From contig JAKCWW010000432.1 of assembly GCA_026260175.1 (NCBI GenBank), positions 68,662 to 112,564 of the forward strand: DNA of 43,903 nt. The letters run 5' to 3'. The stretch comes from Reticulitermes lucifugus (taxonomy: Eukaryota; Arthropoda; Insecta; Blattodea; Rhinotermitidae). The number at the start of each line of letters is the position of its first letter. Within the stretch, counting starts at the first letter, position 1. The position numbers were made by a program, and so were the translations under genes. The notes beneath the pieces were generated by a model. The model was not told where the DNA came from, ran no database searches, and saw only the letters and a list, made by a program, of their open reading frames with translations. This document shows, in pieces, positions 19,307 through 29,847 of this stretch.

Positions 19307-21574
19307 CGTGTTCTGCTACTGTAATGCGTGCGATAACCGCAAGCGATAAACTCGTTTTGTTATCGCCATTGTTTTCGCGATGCAGGCCTAACAGGTATCC
19401 GCTATTACGATGGAAGGCTTCGTGTGAGACTATGAGACGGCGTCCAGTCGTCAGCGATACCGCTACATCAGATGTGATTAAGTGCAGCGCCAACTTTTTA
19501 AACTGCCCTACGTATCACTTTACTCTCCGACCACTTCACATGACCGCAGGCAGTGCAGCGATCGTTGCTATTCCACTTTGCCTTGAGTGACGGTCCATTT
19601 GTTTTAGTCCAATGTACAGAAGTTAATACTAGGTTTTACTCACCGTACTGCAGAAGATCTGGCATTGGTTTCCTTCGGTTCGCAGTCACGCATCATACAC
19701 ATTTAGAAAACACACGTCATGCGATGCTGTAGTGGAATTCGCATAGATACTGCACGTATTTAACAGATCCGACAGTCTCCCATAAACAGCGTGGAAACGA
19801 GCCGGTGAGTGGACTTGCCGTATAAGATAAGGGACCCGACGGGAAGTGATTAGGGGTTGGGGGTCACATAAAATAATGATCCTGTATATATATTATAGAA
19901 AAATTATCATATTCCAGAATCGAATGACGTAATAGGCATGTTTTATTTTTCCCCATTACGACCGCATCAGTGAAAACCTTCATACGGCAATGTCCCTGTG
20001 TGTAATATCCTTGTGTGAGTGAGTGAGTCTCTCCCCGGATGCTATGGTTACCGGGTTGGTTGCCATGGTTACAGTAGAGGTCGCGGGAGTGTGGGGTACG
20101 ATCTGAGGTTGAAGAAACAGTTGAATATCGAGCATATAACACAACATAGCACAGCCAGATAAGCCTAGTAGTACTAGGTAGGTGAAATTGACGCATAGTT
20201 TTCCCTAAGAATAAAGAAATGGCTGATAAGGCCGTGGAGTAGCGCGTGAATATTATGGCAGCCTGTCACGTGACGTACACGTAGCTGCTAGTAAAATATA
20301 ACAACTGAGGATTATTGCTACAGTTTTACAGATGTTTTTCGATTATAAGGGAAGGTTTCAAGGACTGGCCAATCGCTTCACCCACATAAACCTGTTAGTC
20401 ACCTTGAAGGTGGTGATAGCATGTTCCTCCGAAACGTTAGAACAAGCTTATGACCGACTATCATATGAGCAACGCCCGCCGTTAAATCTTCAGGATGTAC
20501 GTACACTGTTGTAATAGCTAGATGATGATGATGATGATTGATGATGTTTATTCTTCGTTAACAGTGGGTTCACAGTCGTGTAGCGTCGTAAAACAGAGAG
20601 ATATTTGTAGGTCAGTGTAAATGTACTAGAAAACTGCCTGTCCGCCGATGATTGGTTCTGTGTCATTGACAGTATGTCTCGTGTGCCTAGAACGTAATGT
20701 GTCGGGATAGGCACTCTGAGGAACGCATACCACTTACCTCTGCCAGGGATCCACAAATTTTCGGAGCCACCTCAAACTTCTGGGCCCCAGAAGGGTGACA
20801 TATAGAGGACTGACAAGCTTTAGGCACCACAGTACAAGGTTTTGTCGCCCGCATTTGTGCATCCCTGACGTATGCGTTTGGTCATTGTCGAGAAGGAAAG
20901 TGGCTTAACCCCAGTGCTTGCTCTTCACGTTATGATGGTTTACAGTGACGTGGAGATTGAGATCCACGTATTCGTAGCCCCGGTATCAAGTGGAAGTGGT
21001 CAGCTGCAGGCGTCGATCGCTGGATGTACCGCCTCGGTGGGAAATTGGATGTGGCTGGACGTAATGCAGAAGAAAGAAATTTAGGCTCGTGTTCGAAGTG
21101 CAACGCTGCTGCTCACACTGCGAGATCGTACAACCTCGGTGCATGATGCAATGGCCTGGTAGGCCGGGCGAACTTCCGGGCATGGTGGCCGTTCACTCTT
21201 CCCACGCTGAGCGTTGCACCCAGCAGCATGCAGCTCGACTGTTCTCTCGCTCAGTGACCAATGTTTCCTACAGACGGCACGCCAAGGCGTCACTATGTCC
21301 GGGTTAACGTAGATCAGGCCACTTACTTTTGGCGAAAGTAGACGTAGGTGGGTTTCCGGCTGTCGTTGGGCCTAGGCTGAAGGCGACGCTGAAGATGTGT
21401 AGATTAGTTAAGCTGAACTGTTGACGTGTAAGGCAGCTCATCGATCACTGTAAAAAACTGCCCTTAAAAAGTTCTGCGAGTTCTAAGCAGAACTCATGAA
21501 GCATGCTTTCCTGTCGCATCGATTTTTAGTCGCACAAATCAATTAGTGTTGTTATTTAATTTTTTATGTTTATG
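19307..21574. other. No recognised gene; (GAT)n microsatellite at 20521-20548
   Basis: About 2.3 kb without a recognised exon or repeat family. A motif at 20402-20446 (TTGAAGGTGGTGATAGCATG, then TCCTCCGAAACGTTAG) recurs at 25629 and, diverged, at 36955. It resembles the hammerhead-like layout but lacks a convincing stem I. Confidence 0.4.
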
Positions 21575-21712
21575 CTTTGAAGAATGAGATGGGCTTGGCA
21601 TATGGCGTGTATGGGGGAGGGGAGAGGTGCGTGTAGCGTGTTGGTTGCGACTCCTGAGGGAAGCAGATCACTTGGAAGACCAGGCGTAGATTGGAGGATA
21701 GTATTAAAATGG
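21575..21712 (+). pseudogene. LINE-B C-terminal fragment, left part
   Basis: The plus-strand frame reads RMRWAWHMACMGEGRG, then LVATPEGSRSLGRPGVDW, matching the LINE tail motif RMRWAGHVARMGE..R/PEGKRPLGRPRRRW. It is interrupted by SINE1 at 21713 and resumes at 22095. Confidence 0.85.
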
Positions 21713-22094
21713 AAGCCGATCCCGATGGCCGTGAGGTCTAAGGCCGCTCGCTTGCTGGGATTGAGGGTTCGATTCCGGCCGGGGGGCATGGTCCTTTGTC
21801 TCTTGTGAATGTTGTGTGTTATACGAGTAGAGGTCACTGCGACGGGCCGATCTCTCGTCCAGAGGAGTCCTACCTAATGTGTGTGTCATTGAGTGTGATC
21901 AGGTGCAATAATAACCTTCTACACCTTCAGCGAGTAGGTAGAAGAGTGTGTTATACGAGTAGAGGTCACTGCGACGGGCCGATCTCTCGTCCAGAGGAGT
22001 CCTACCTAATGTGTGTGTCATTGAGTGTGATCAGGTGCAATAATAACCTTCTACACCTTCAGCGAGTAGGTAGAAGAGGTCCGACTAAAAACAA
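21713..22094 (+). mobile_element. SINE1 copy with internal 132-bp tandem duplication, inserted in LINE-B
   Basis: The head has GATGGCCGTGAGGTCTAAGG and box B GGGTTCGATTCC. The body includes CTCGTCCAGAGGAGTCCTAC twice, because a 132-bp unit is repeated without visible change (21814-21945 and 21946-22077). The duplication TATTAAAATGG flanks the element (21702-21712 and 22095-22105), an 11-bp target site from the interrupted LINE-B. The 3' end reads GGTCCGACTAAAAACAA. This copy defines the full ends of SINE1, about 250 bp without the duplication. Confidence 0.92.
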
Positions 22095-22290
22095 TATTAA
22101 AATGGATCTTCAAGAAATAGGATGGGGGGAGGGGGTTGTCGACTGGATCTGGCTGTAAATAGGGACAAGTGGCGGGATCTTGTGAACGCGGTAATTAACC
22201 TCTGGGTTCCATAAAGTGCGGGGTACTTCTTAACCAGCTTATGAATGTCAGCTTCTCAAGAAGGCTGTGCTTCATGGAGTTATTTAGTTA
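22095..22290 (+). pseudogene. LINE-B C-terminal fragment, right part and 3' UTR
   Basis: The frame continues as [18 protein letters not shown], then stops. It is followed by the 3' UTR motif TTCTCAAGAAGGCTGTGCTTCATGGAGTT-like. It joins in register with 21575-21712 once SINE1 and one target copy are set aside. Confidence 0.85.
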
Positions 22291-22319
22291 TGTTTATGGT
22301 TAACGTTGTGCCTGTATGT

Positions 22320-22640
22320 CAGTTGTATGCCTTGGAGTACGACTTTGACCTTGGTGGTTTAGAAGGAGGGGATCAGATCGTTAGGTGTTTATGACCAGTA
22401 ACCGATGTATTACAGTTAAAAATACACTGGGCTGAAGTGCAGATAGAATTGTCTCTTTTATGCTTAGAGCTATGCATACATTTGGCTCTAGGCTTGCTAT
22501 AAACCGAACACCTAGCAAATTGTTACCATTGTTAATTGCGAGACTTTACGTTCTGTGACAGGGTCTATATGTTTTCTCCACAAGCCTCGCCCGGAGATAA
22601 GGGACCTCTCGCCCACGCTGTCAAGGCCAAAACTTTACTC
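22320..22640 (+). repeat. R2 interspersed repeat
   Basis: It matches the other R2 copies: ACCAGTAACCGATGTATTAC, AATACACTGGGCTGAAGTGC, TATAAACCGAACACCTAGCA, and a late CTCCTGAGTAAAG that corresponds to CTCTTGAGTAAA. Confidence 0.8.
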
Positions 22641-25515
22641 CTGAGTAAAGATCAGTGTCTTGAATTTGTCGGACACAACCTTGTAAGTTTCGCACTGTTG
22701 CCGTATTTGCAGCTGTTGACTTATAAACTATATTTCGTACGTAATAGACCTTCCGCCATACCAAATTAGACGTGGCCAACGTCAGTGATGGTTCTTTATT
22801 TACCGTTATAAAAATCTGAACTAAAGATAGTTTTGGCACAGCCACCACGCTGTTGTTTTGCGTTCTTCAGAAAATGACTTTACTAATCTTTTAAAGACCG
22901 AGATTAACTTGAATTTAAATATGCCGTTCGTACCGCGCAGTAAACACTCGGTTATAAAACCAAAGAGTAATGCTGTACAGGGAAATAATCGCTGTTTGTT
23001 CTGAGATCCATACAAAATACACAGATATACTCTGGGCAGATTGTGTAATTTTTCAACGTTAAAACTGGTGGTATATAAAGTAACCAGTAGGCTTTAAACG
23101 GTTAATCAACGTGACATTTTTACGAAGCTCGTGTCAGATTGGAACTACAAGGCGATTTGTCACAAAGACAGATTGATGTTGTGCTATTCCGTCACTGTTT
23201 TCGTAATATTTCCTGAGCTTCACAGGCGAATGAAACGTGTCATATGGTGTGCACAGTGTCAGGACGTTACAAAGCTGCAACGCTACTGCCAATGTGTGTG
23301 TGGTGTTTCGTAAGGGTGACATGTCTGAGGATGCGTTACGAAGAAGCGCTTTGGCGAGAGAAAATATGACGCAAGCTAACGAATTTGGGCAAACTATGCA
23401 GGCAAGCCTTCGGAAGTCTGCAAGACGTTCTTCATTATAAAAAAAATTAGTGCACGTTGTACCAGTTGCTACTGCAACGTGTGCCAGTGCTTGGAAGTGC
23501 TTTCCTACCTAGGGATCCCATTCGGTTCGGTTTTCCCGGTACACTTCCGGTTTTACGGGTTTTAAAGAACTGTGTCCCGGCATGCCCGCCAAATTTGGTT
23601 CGGGACGCCAGATTTTTCCAAGTCATGAAAATAGGACTTTCTGACAATTCGTACGAACATTTAGACTTTCCCACGATGGGAGCAAACATGTACAGGAGCA
23701 GGACAGCCATCAACTAGCGACTAACAGTAAGAAATAGGAGAGGCAGATTTGTAGATTAGTGGTTGTAGAGTGTGGACTGAGACTGCGAAGGATGAGGATC
23801 GGATACGTAGGGAAGAATCAGTAATTGAAATGAACGTTCGATTATTATTATTATTATCATTATTTAATATTTTTATCTTTATGTAATGATTGTATTATGA
23901 GTTTTCGTGTTCTACTGGTCGTAATAAATTGTTATGCGTTTTTAATTATGTGATGGGTTAAAAAATTTTCTGCCCTCCACCCCCTCCCACCGCCACTTGA
24001 ATTTTTTTTTTGTTTTGTTTAAAAATGGGATTCCTATCCTTACGACGCCTAGCACATACAGGTGTTGTGATTGTGGCTTTGCGCATAGTTTGGGATTCGC
24101 TACTTTAATGTGTGAATGGACGGATGCAGCCGAGTACTGTTTGTACACTAATGAGGACACATTCCGTGTGTCGGGAAGTTGAATACGCAGCCTGTGGTGA
24201 AGAGAAAACCGCGTGTCCTGCGAACGTGAGAGGGAAGTCGGAAGGTGAATGTCTGGTGTTGAGTTAGGCTGTGTGAAGTGTGTGTGTGTGTGTGTCCTTT
24301 GTGTGCGCGCGCACACGGTGAAACAAGTGTCCGTAGCCCTTACCTGGATATGCTCGAGTGATTTCGTCTTTCCCAGCTGCTTGGTGCGCAGGTTCACCCG
24401 ACGTCTTTCATATCTGCTACTTTTATGCAACCTTCATTGACATATCTTAAATAGTTTTTGGCGTATGACTTTTACATTTAGTCATTTCTAACGGATGACC
24501 TTAAGTGGCACTTGAGTCCGTCTTAAATCGCAAGTTCGCAACCGCAATGTTGTTATTACTGCTTGTAGAAAATTAAGAAGTATGGGTCTCTGGGTGGCCC
24601 CCAGTGGTATGAAGTTCATACAGTTCCATGGAAATCTGTCAAAAGTTGAGTGGACGTTCGCAGGTACAACATAACGATTGGAGCCGGTTTTCGAAGAAAG
24701 ACAAATGGGCTAAAAATCAACCCGTCACTGAATGCTGTTGAACTAGAGACTGCGAACGAAACTTTACTCTTTGGTTTATTTGTAGTCTTGCTTTGTTTTG
24801 TTTCTTAGTTCCAAAATTTTAGGGGGGGGGGGGTTTGTCAGCTCTTCAGACTTTTCGCGCGCTCACAAATGGCTGCAGATGGTGTTAAAGCTCTGTGAGC
24901 CTCGAAACATTAACTGCCCGACGTAACGCAGTTTCAAGTTATGCCATTTTATACTTACGCAATTGTTAAACAAGTTAAAAAATGAACTGACTTTTTTAAA
25001 AGCTGCCCGAATATTTTATTCGGGGAATGAAAGCGCAATGAGACGAAATTAACGGAAGAACATTGCTGGGCGACAACACAGGCGGCGGGGCGGCCATGCT
25101 GCGGCCGATCAGGTTCCAGTGTGTTGGAGTTTGAATTTCAAGTTGATGATCTTGTAGATGCATATGTAGTTGACCGTATCGGTACTGAGTACCGACTTGC
25201 GCAAAATTCGACTTGCAGTGGACATTCCGGAACGTAACTATTACGTACGTCTGTAATCGAAACATGGAAGAGGAATATTGTACATAGCACATTATCAAGT
25301 GTGCGGTTGTGTTCCGGCTTGCGCATTATGACACAAGCGGGGTTAACTAGCCTCTTGAGCCGATGGTATGATACCGCCCATTTGTGCTTTCATATCGTTG
25401 TGTTACATTTTGACGTCACGCAGAAAGGGGGAGAACACTATGTGCAAGGACAGATTGTTTAGGCCTACTTCCGTAGTTCCAGATTCGGCGGAGGCCCTGT
25501 CGTTTCGCGCGTTTG

Positions 25516-25559
<44 letters not shown>

Positions 25560-26288
25560 GGTGGTGGTGGTGGTGGTGGTGGTAGTAGTAGTAGTGTAGC
25601 GACAACCTGAACCTAATATCATCTTGAAGATGGAGACAATACGTTCCTCCGAAGTGTCGGACCAAACTCATTATTCTATACGTTGTAAGAATCCGACTAA
25701 GAAGGGGAGCCCAGAGGTTTTTTAACCGCCGTGGGCGAAGCTTGGGTGTGTCGCCCTCCGCCCCCAACGGCTAACCTTATCTCTAAACGTTTACGAAGTA
25801 CTGTATTCCAGCTTCTTGACCTTTTACCCCAAATTTTGCCCCCATATTCGACGACGTGGTTCGCTTACTGGGCTCAGAGGACCCCGATTTCAACAACCCC
25901 GTCGTTGAACTTTTGAAAGTTTATATCTGAATTGTTTGTTCACCCCTGCTCGATGCCACATCCCTCCCCACTTCTCAAACACCTTGCAGCTGCCATTTGT
26001 GAGAGGGAATTGTGTGTCGTTACGTCATTTTGCTGTAGGTCAGGTACAGTCCTGTGTGACCTAGAACAGGTCTCGTTATACCCACGGAACACACACACGT
26101 CATGAAAACCTTAATGTATTCAATATCGACATTTCGACGGGGGGTTTCGTGCTTAGAGGGTTGCGAAGGTGTTGTGGCTTGGTAACATGGGTCTCTGTGA
26201 GTATAAAACCACACACACACACACACACTAAAAGAACCACCTGAGCGGCGAGTGCTTTTATATTCGAGTTTTGTGTTAAAGCATGTTT
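22641..26288. other. No recognised gene; several microsatellites
   Basis: (ATT)n at 23845-23865, (GT)n/(GC)n at 24275-24316, a G-run at 24820-24832, (ATT)n followed by (GGT)n and (AGT)n at 25518-25598, and (AC)n at 26208-26229. The plus-strand frame at 23457-23717 (86 residues) has no known domain and sits in unremarkable DNA. Confidence 0.5.
25518..25598. repeat. Compound trinucleotide microsatellite (ATT)n(GGT)n(AGT)n
   Basis: About 14 ATT units run directly into about 8 GGT units and then about 4 AGT units. The abrupt switches between pure blocks suggest serial slippage expansions. Confidence 0.97.
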
Positions 26289-26840
26289 TTAATCTCGGAG
26301 AAGGAGATTTAGTTGTTTCCCATTACGACCTCCCTTCGGACTGAATCGTAGGCTGTCTTGAAGTCTATAAATAGCTGATACTCTGCTCCACTGTATTTGC
26401 ATTTTTCTGTAGTGTTTGACGAATGCAGAATATGTGATCAGTAGATGACCCGATACGTTGAAATCTACACTGATGAACCCGAATATCATCTGCATATGGA
26501 GTTAACCTTGACAGAAGGATGTTGACAAAAATGTTGTATGTATTTGATAACAGTGCTATGCCTCGATAATTACTAGTCTTTTTTATCACCCTTCCTATAA
26601 ATAGGTACAATGATTGACTCTTTCCACTGCTCTGGCAATTCCTCCTTATTCCAAATAGAATTAATAAGTTTATGGATCGTGGAACGCACTGTCCTACCTC
26701 CTGCTGGAATTTGATCAGTGTCTGGTGATTTATGTTTTGAACTTTTTAATAGCCGTCTCAGCCTCAAAGGCAATGGCCTCAGGAACTAGTGGCTTGTCAT
26801 ATTTCAGAAGAACGGAATCCTCAACCGCACCGCTGTGCAA
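26289..26840 (-). pseudogene. LINE reverse transcriptase fragment (fingers/palm)
   Basis: Minus-strand frames show the N-terminal half of a non-LTR reverse transcriptase. KSPDTDQIPAGGR is followed by INSIWNKEELPEQWKESIIV, PIYRKGDKKD, NYRGIALLSNTYNIF, NILLSRLTPYADDIRVHQCR and STDHIFCIRQTLQ, and finally a frame-shifted IDFKTAYDSVRRE-like motif A with the catalytic Asp. Frame changes near 26360 and 26590 break the frame. Motif C and the rest are absent, so it is an internal fragment. It probably belongs to LINE-B. Confidence 0.85.
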
Positions 26841-26984
26841 ACCTCAAAACTCGAATAGATTAGACAGGTTTCCGGATGAATTGCGTTGTGGTTTAGATTG
26901 GTGAACTAGCATCCATGACAGGGATGAGAAAACCTGAAGGAAGAAGAGCAAGTGGTAGACGTGTGTGTATGTGGAATGGTGTAA

Positions 26985-27065
26985 TATATAAGATTGTGGT
27001 GAGATAGTACGATGTGCAGGTGTGAACTGGATTGATCTGGCCCAGGTTACGGTACATGGATGGGG
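26985..27065 (+). repeat. LINE-B tail coding fragment
   Basis: A plus-strand frame reads VNWIDLAQ, matching the DWI-LAQDR block near the end of the LINE-B protein. It is short and flanked by unrelated sequence. Confidence 0.4.
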
Positions 27066-28209
27066 TGTTAAAAACACTGCAGTCCCGCCAGCGGTCACAG
27101 TGCCGTGGTGATTAGGTACAGGTACAACTTGCTGATGTAATCTGCCCCAGACGTTCCACAAAGCAATATAATAAGCACAGCTGTGAATTAAGTACGTAGG
27201 GCACTGGTCATATTTCCGCCGTTTGAAAGTGGGTCAGGTGACGCCATAAGATGTCAGTGAATCTGTTGTTCGAGCGGAGGCAGTAGCACCTCCCAAGGAA
27301 CATCATGCGCCGTAGAATCAAAATAGTCTTGGCGTGAAATGTGCGTGGGCCGAGTTTCTGAATGGAACAGGATCGTTGGCGCAGGCGCCGCGTAACTGGG
27401 GTAGCACGTGATGGTGTGGCGGGACAGAGGGAAGATCGATAGCACTGGCTCGACTGGCCTCATTAACTTGCGGCTGCCGCAGCCGTGTATGTTTGCGTGC
27501 GTCCCGCCCTACTGAGGGCCAGGCCTGCAATGAACACTTTTGATGGCGGTAGAAACCGTATTCTACCAGGATGAGTGATACTGTTTTAGTATAGAAAATA
27601 TCATTTGCCACCCACGGCGTTGAATAGATACTTTGTTGTTGATTATTCATTCTCCATTACATATAGGCCTAAGATTACCTTGTGACATTGGTTTTCTTCA
27701 GCGTTGACAATAAATATTTACAAATTTACACATATGAAAAAGAAATAACAAGGAAAACAAAACTAACCGTACATAAAACAACGTATATCCCAATAATAAC
27801 ATAGGCTGCGACTTTGCCCGTCAAACATAATAGTCAATTTCAAGCCACTTAAGGAAAAAGACAGGACCAGGAATCAGACAGTAAGAACATAGTAGAATAG
27901 AATAAGAATTTTAGCGTAGCAGCGATGCACAGGTTTCGTTTATTCAACGGTGTTCGTATTTTTAGTGCTTTTGTTGTAATTAAAAGAATGCAAAGACTTG
28001 AGCTCAAACAGTGCTGAAATTGGTTCCCTGAAGTGGCGGATAAAATCGAAACATGTAGCATAAAGTGAACAATAAACGTATTTATAACCTAAAATTTTAT
28101 ACTCTGTTGGTTTTTTTTTTGTTTTGTGAAGGGCCCCGCAGCAAATGCTACGGCCTTGAGGCTTATTGTGCAACCCTGTGATAAAGGTGATGATGTTTAG
28201 TGTTTTTCG
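27066..28209. other. No recognised feature
   Basis: No coding or repeat similarity was recognised. A CCTGAAGTGGCGG...ATCGAAACATGTAGC stretch at 28027-28060 shares the GAAACATGTAGC end of the hammerhead-like motifs, but its first core box is incomplete. Confidence 0.4.
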
Positions 28210-28395
28210 TTTTTCCTTGTAATGGAGCACCGGTGGAATGAAATTGACAGGGGAAAACCGCAGTACTCGGGGGGGGGGACCTGTCCCAGTGCCACTTTGT
28301 CCACCACAAATCCCACATGAACTGACTCGGGATCGAACCCGGGCCTCTGCGGTGAGAGGCCGGCGACTAACCGCCTGAGCCATGGCACGTCCCAT
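28210..28395 (-). mobile_element. SINE3 copy (tRNA-derived), near complete head
   Basis: On the minus strand: ATGGCTCAGGCGGTTAGTCG (box A region), CCGGGTTCGATCCCGAGTC (box B and T arm), then a body with GTGGGATTTGTGGTGGACAA, a G/C run and a CATTCCACCGGTGCTCCATT end. It is the same family as 10562-10715. It resembles a tRNA with a long insertion but is followed by SINE body, so it is not called as a tRNA. Confidence 0.8.
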
Positions 28396-29029
28396 GCTCT
28401 GTTGGTTACATCATTGGATAAATTTGGGGTACATGATCTGTTCGTTTTCCCAAGACTGTTTACAGGGAATATTCGTAATTTGGGGCTTAACCTCCAGTTT
28501 TTTTTTTTACGCTGTTTGCTGATCGTTTTCAGTCGTCATCGTCATCATCGTTGGCACACTGTTGTACAAGAAGCTGTCTGCTCATTCCTTGACAGAAAGT
28601 GAAGTTCAAATTTCCCCTCATCGTATTAAAATATGAGATAGGTATATGATATTATTGCCCCATATTGTGATAATATTGGTGTAATAAAAACAACAACTAA
28701 GATAAAAATTTTTTTAAGTCCCGAATTTTATTATTTAACACGTCGCCATTAATAAAGGTGCCGGTACGCCGTACTGCCGCCTACCGTCACAAAGTGCACA
28801 CCATCACCATCATTATTGCCGTTTGTATATTGTCTGTGAAACTGTCGTTACGTCCGGTGGCTAGTGACAACACATCGTTAAAATTAAAATGACTTTTTTA
28901 AAAGCTGGAATGTCTCAGTGAGTATAGTAACTGGGCTACGGCCTGGATGACCTCAGTATGACGAGTGTCCCAGCCAAGAGACAGTTCCGTCAAACAATAT
29001 TCAGGTGTGATATCCCATTGTGCTTTAGT
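28396..29029. other. No recognised feature
   Basis: No coding or repeat similarity was recognised. Confidence 0.4.
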
Positions 29030-29280
29030 AACAAGTTGGCCCCTGTCCGCACCATGAGAGCATATAGGGTGAGTAGAGGTTCTTAACCTTGGCACTAGGT
29101 ATAGGTGAATGGTTAACTTCACACCCCGGCTGCTTTAGCCCCAGGAAATGCCCCGATACCCATTGAATGAGAGGGTGGGTGGACCCGAGAGCCGGTCTGG
29201 ACGTTGTAGAGAAGAGAAATATCTTTTGCTGCTACCGGGATTCGAACCCCGAACCGTCCAGCCCGTAGCTTAGTCGTTAG
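29030..29280 (-). mobile_element. SINE2 copy, head truncated
   Basis: On the minus strand: GACTAAGCTACGGGCTGGAC, box B GGGGTTCGAATCCC, CCAGACCGGCTCTCGGG, and a diverged tail (CTATATGCTCTCATGG). It is rich in CpG and marks the left side of the CpG boundary described in the findings. Confidence 0.8.
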
Positions 29281-29339
29281 TAACATGTTCATACAGTAAA
29301 ATGCAGTAGCACATGTGTTTTCTAATTAAGATATAACAA

Positions 29340-29382
29340 CTTGCTACATGTTTTGACCTTTTTCCAGTAATCTTCAGGCAAG
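29340..29382 (-). ncRNA. Hammerhead-like motif, left arm
   Basis: On the minus strand: stem I CTTGC with GCAAG (five pairs), core CTGAAGA intact, one extra T, a short stem II with the ACT..GGT region, AAAAC in place of GAAAC, then ATGTA before the predicted cut. Confidence 0.45.
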
Positions 29383-29453
29383 TTCAGTTATCAAAACTAA
29401 AAAGGTATACAAATGTGCAGTTCATTTTTTATTTCTTAATTTTGTTAGTTGAT

Positions 29454-29495
29454 CTTACCTGAAGATGACTGGAAAGGGTTGCAACATGCAGCAAG
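29454..29495 (+). ncRNA. Hammerhead-like motif, right arm
   Basis: Stem I CTTAC (29454-29458) with GCAAG (29491-29495), core CTGAAGA (29459-29465), extra T, stem II GAC with GTT, GCAAC in place of GAAAC, ATGCA in place of ATGTA. Probably inactive. Confidence 0.45.
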
Positions 29496-29700
29496 TTGGT
29501 ATATTTCAATAAAAGCATAGTTGTGCCAGCTGAAAGAGTGATTGCATTATTGTATATAATTCAAACAACTCAGCCATTCATATACTCGTACATGCAAATT
29601 GAATACAGAAAAGAGTAATTTTGAATGTATGTCCTCCAACATTATCACAAATTAATGTACTTTGATTAAAGTGACTGAATTCAACTGTGTTTTATTTTAG

Positions 29701-29847
29701 GACTCTAGTACCGTGGAAGATCTTCAGGCAGTTTTTGAATGAAGTTCATCCAATCACCTCTGGACTGGAGGCAATGGCCCTTAAATCCACCATCGACCTC
29801 ACATGTAATGATTACATTTCCAACTTCGAATTTGATGTTTTTACAAG
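29701..29847 (+). CDS. Cbl: Cbl exon: EF-hand-like region
   Basis: The acceptor TTTTATTTTAG precedes G29701, the third base of a split codon (phase 2). The exon encodes [20 protein letters not shown], then [20 protein letters not shown] and NFEFDVFT, ending with AG of a split Arg before donor GTAAGG. The calcium-binding residues of the Cbl EF hand (Asp, Thr, Asn and Glu in [12 protein letters not shown]) are all kept. The incoming phase predicts an upstream exon ending two bases into a codon. Confidence 0.96.

Larger units (their letters stand above)
29329..29510. mobile_element. Small foldback element with paired hammerhead-like motifs
   Basis: Inverted arms of about 75 bp (29329-29402 and 29436-29510) each contain a hammerhead-like motif pointing outward. 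The arms differ at several sites but align end to end. It lies less than 200 bp upstream of the first visible Cbl exon. Confidence 0.7.

Noticed and set aside
21796..22158. 120-residue frame with a 44-residue internal repeat, as a repeat protein
   Set aside because: The repeat is the 132-bp duplication within a SINE; 132 is a multiple of three, so the frame stays open by accident.
23457..23717. 86-residue plus-strand open frame as a small gene
   Set aside because: It has no recognised domain, start context or splice support, and a comparable frame lies on the opposite strand.
23942..24430. 162-residue minus-strand open frame
   Set aside because: It is low complexity around the (GT)n tract (TQRTHTHTH) and matches nothing known, so it is probably chance.
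24855..24925. Hammerhead-like CTGCAGATGG...GAAACATTA
   Set aside because: Core changed and no stem I; consistent with chance.
28021..28066. Another hammerhead-like motif (CTGAAG...GAAACATGTAGC)
   Set aside because: The first box lacks a base, stem II does not form next to it, and flanking stem I pairing is absent.
28290..28395. tRNA-like segment with GGTTCGATCC on the minus strand
   Set aside because: It continues into a body shared with 10562-10715, so it is called SINE3 rather than a tRNA gene.
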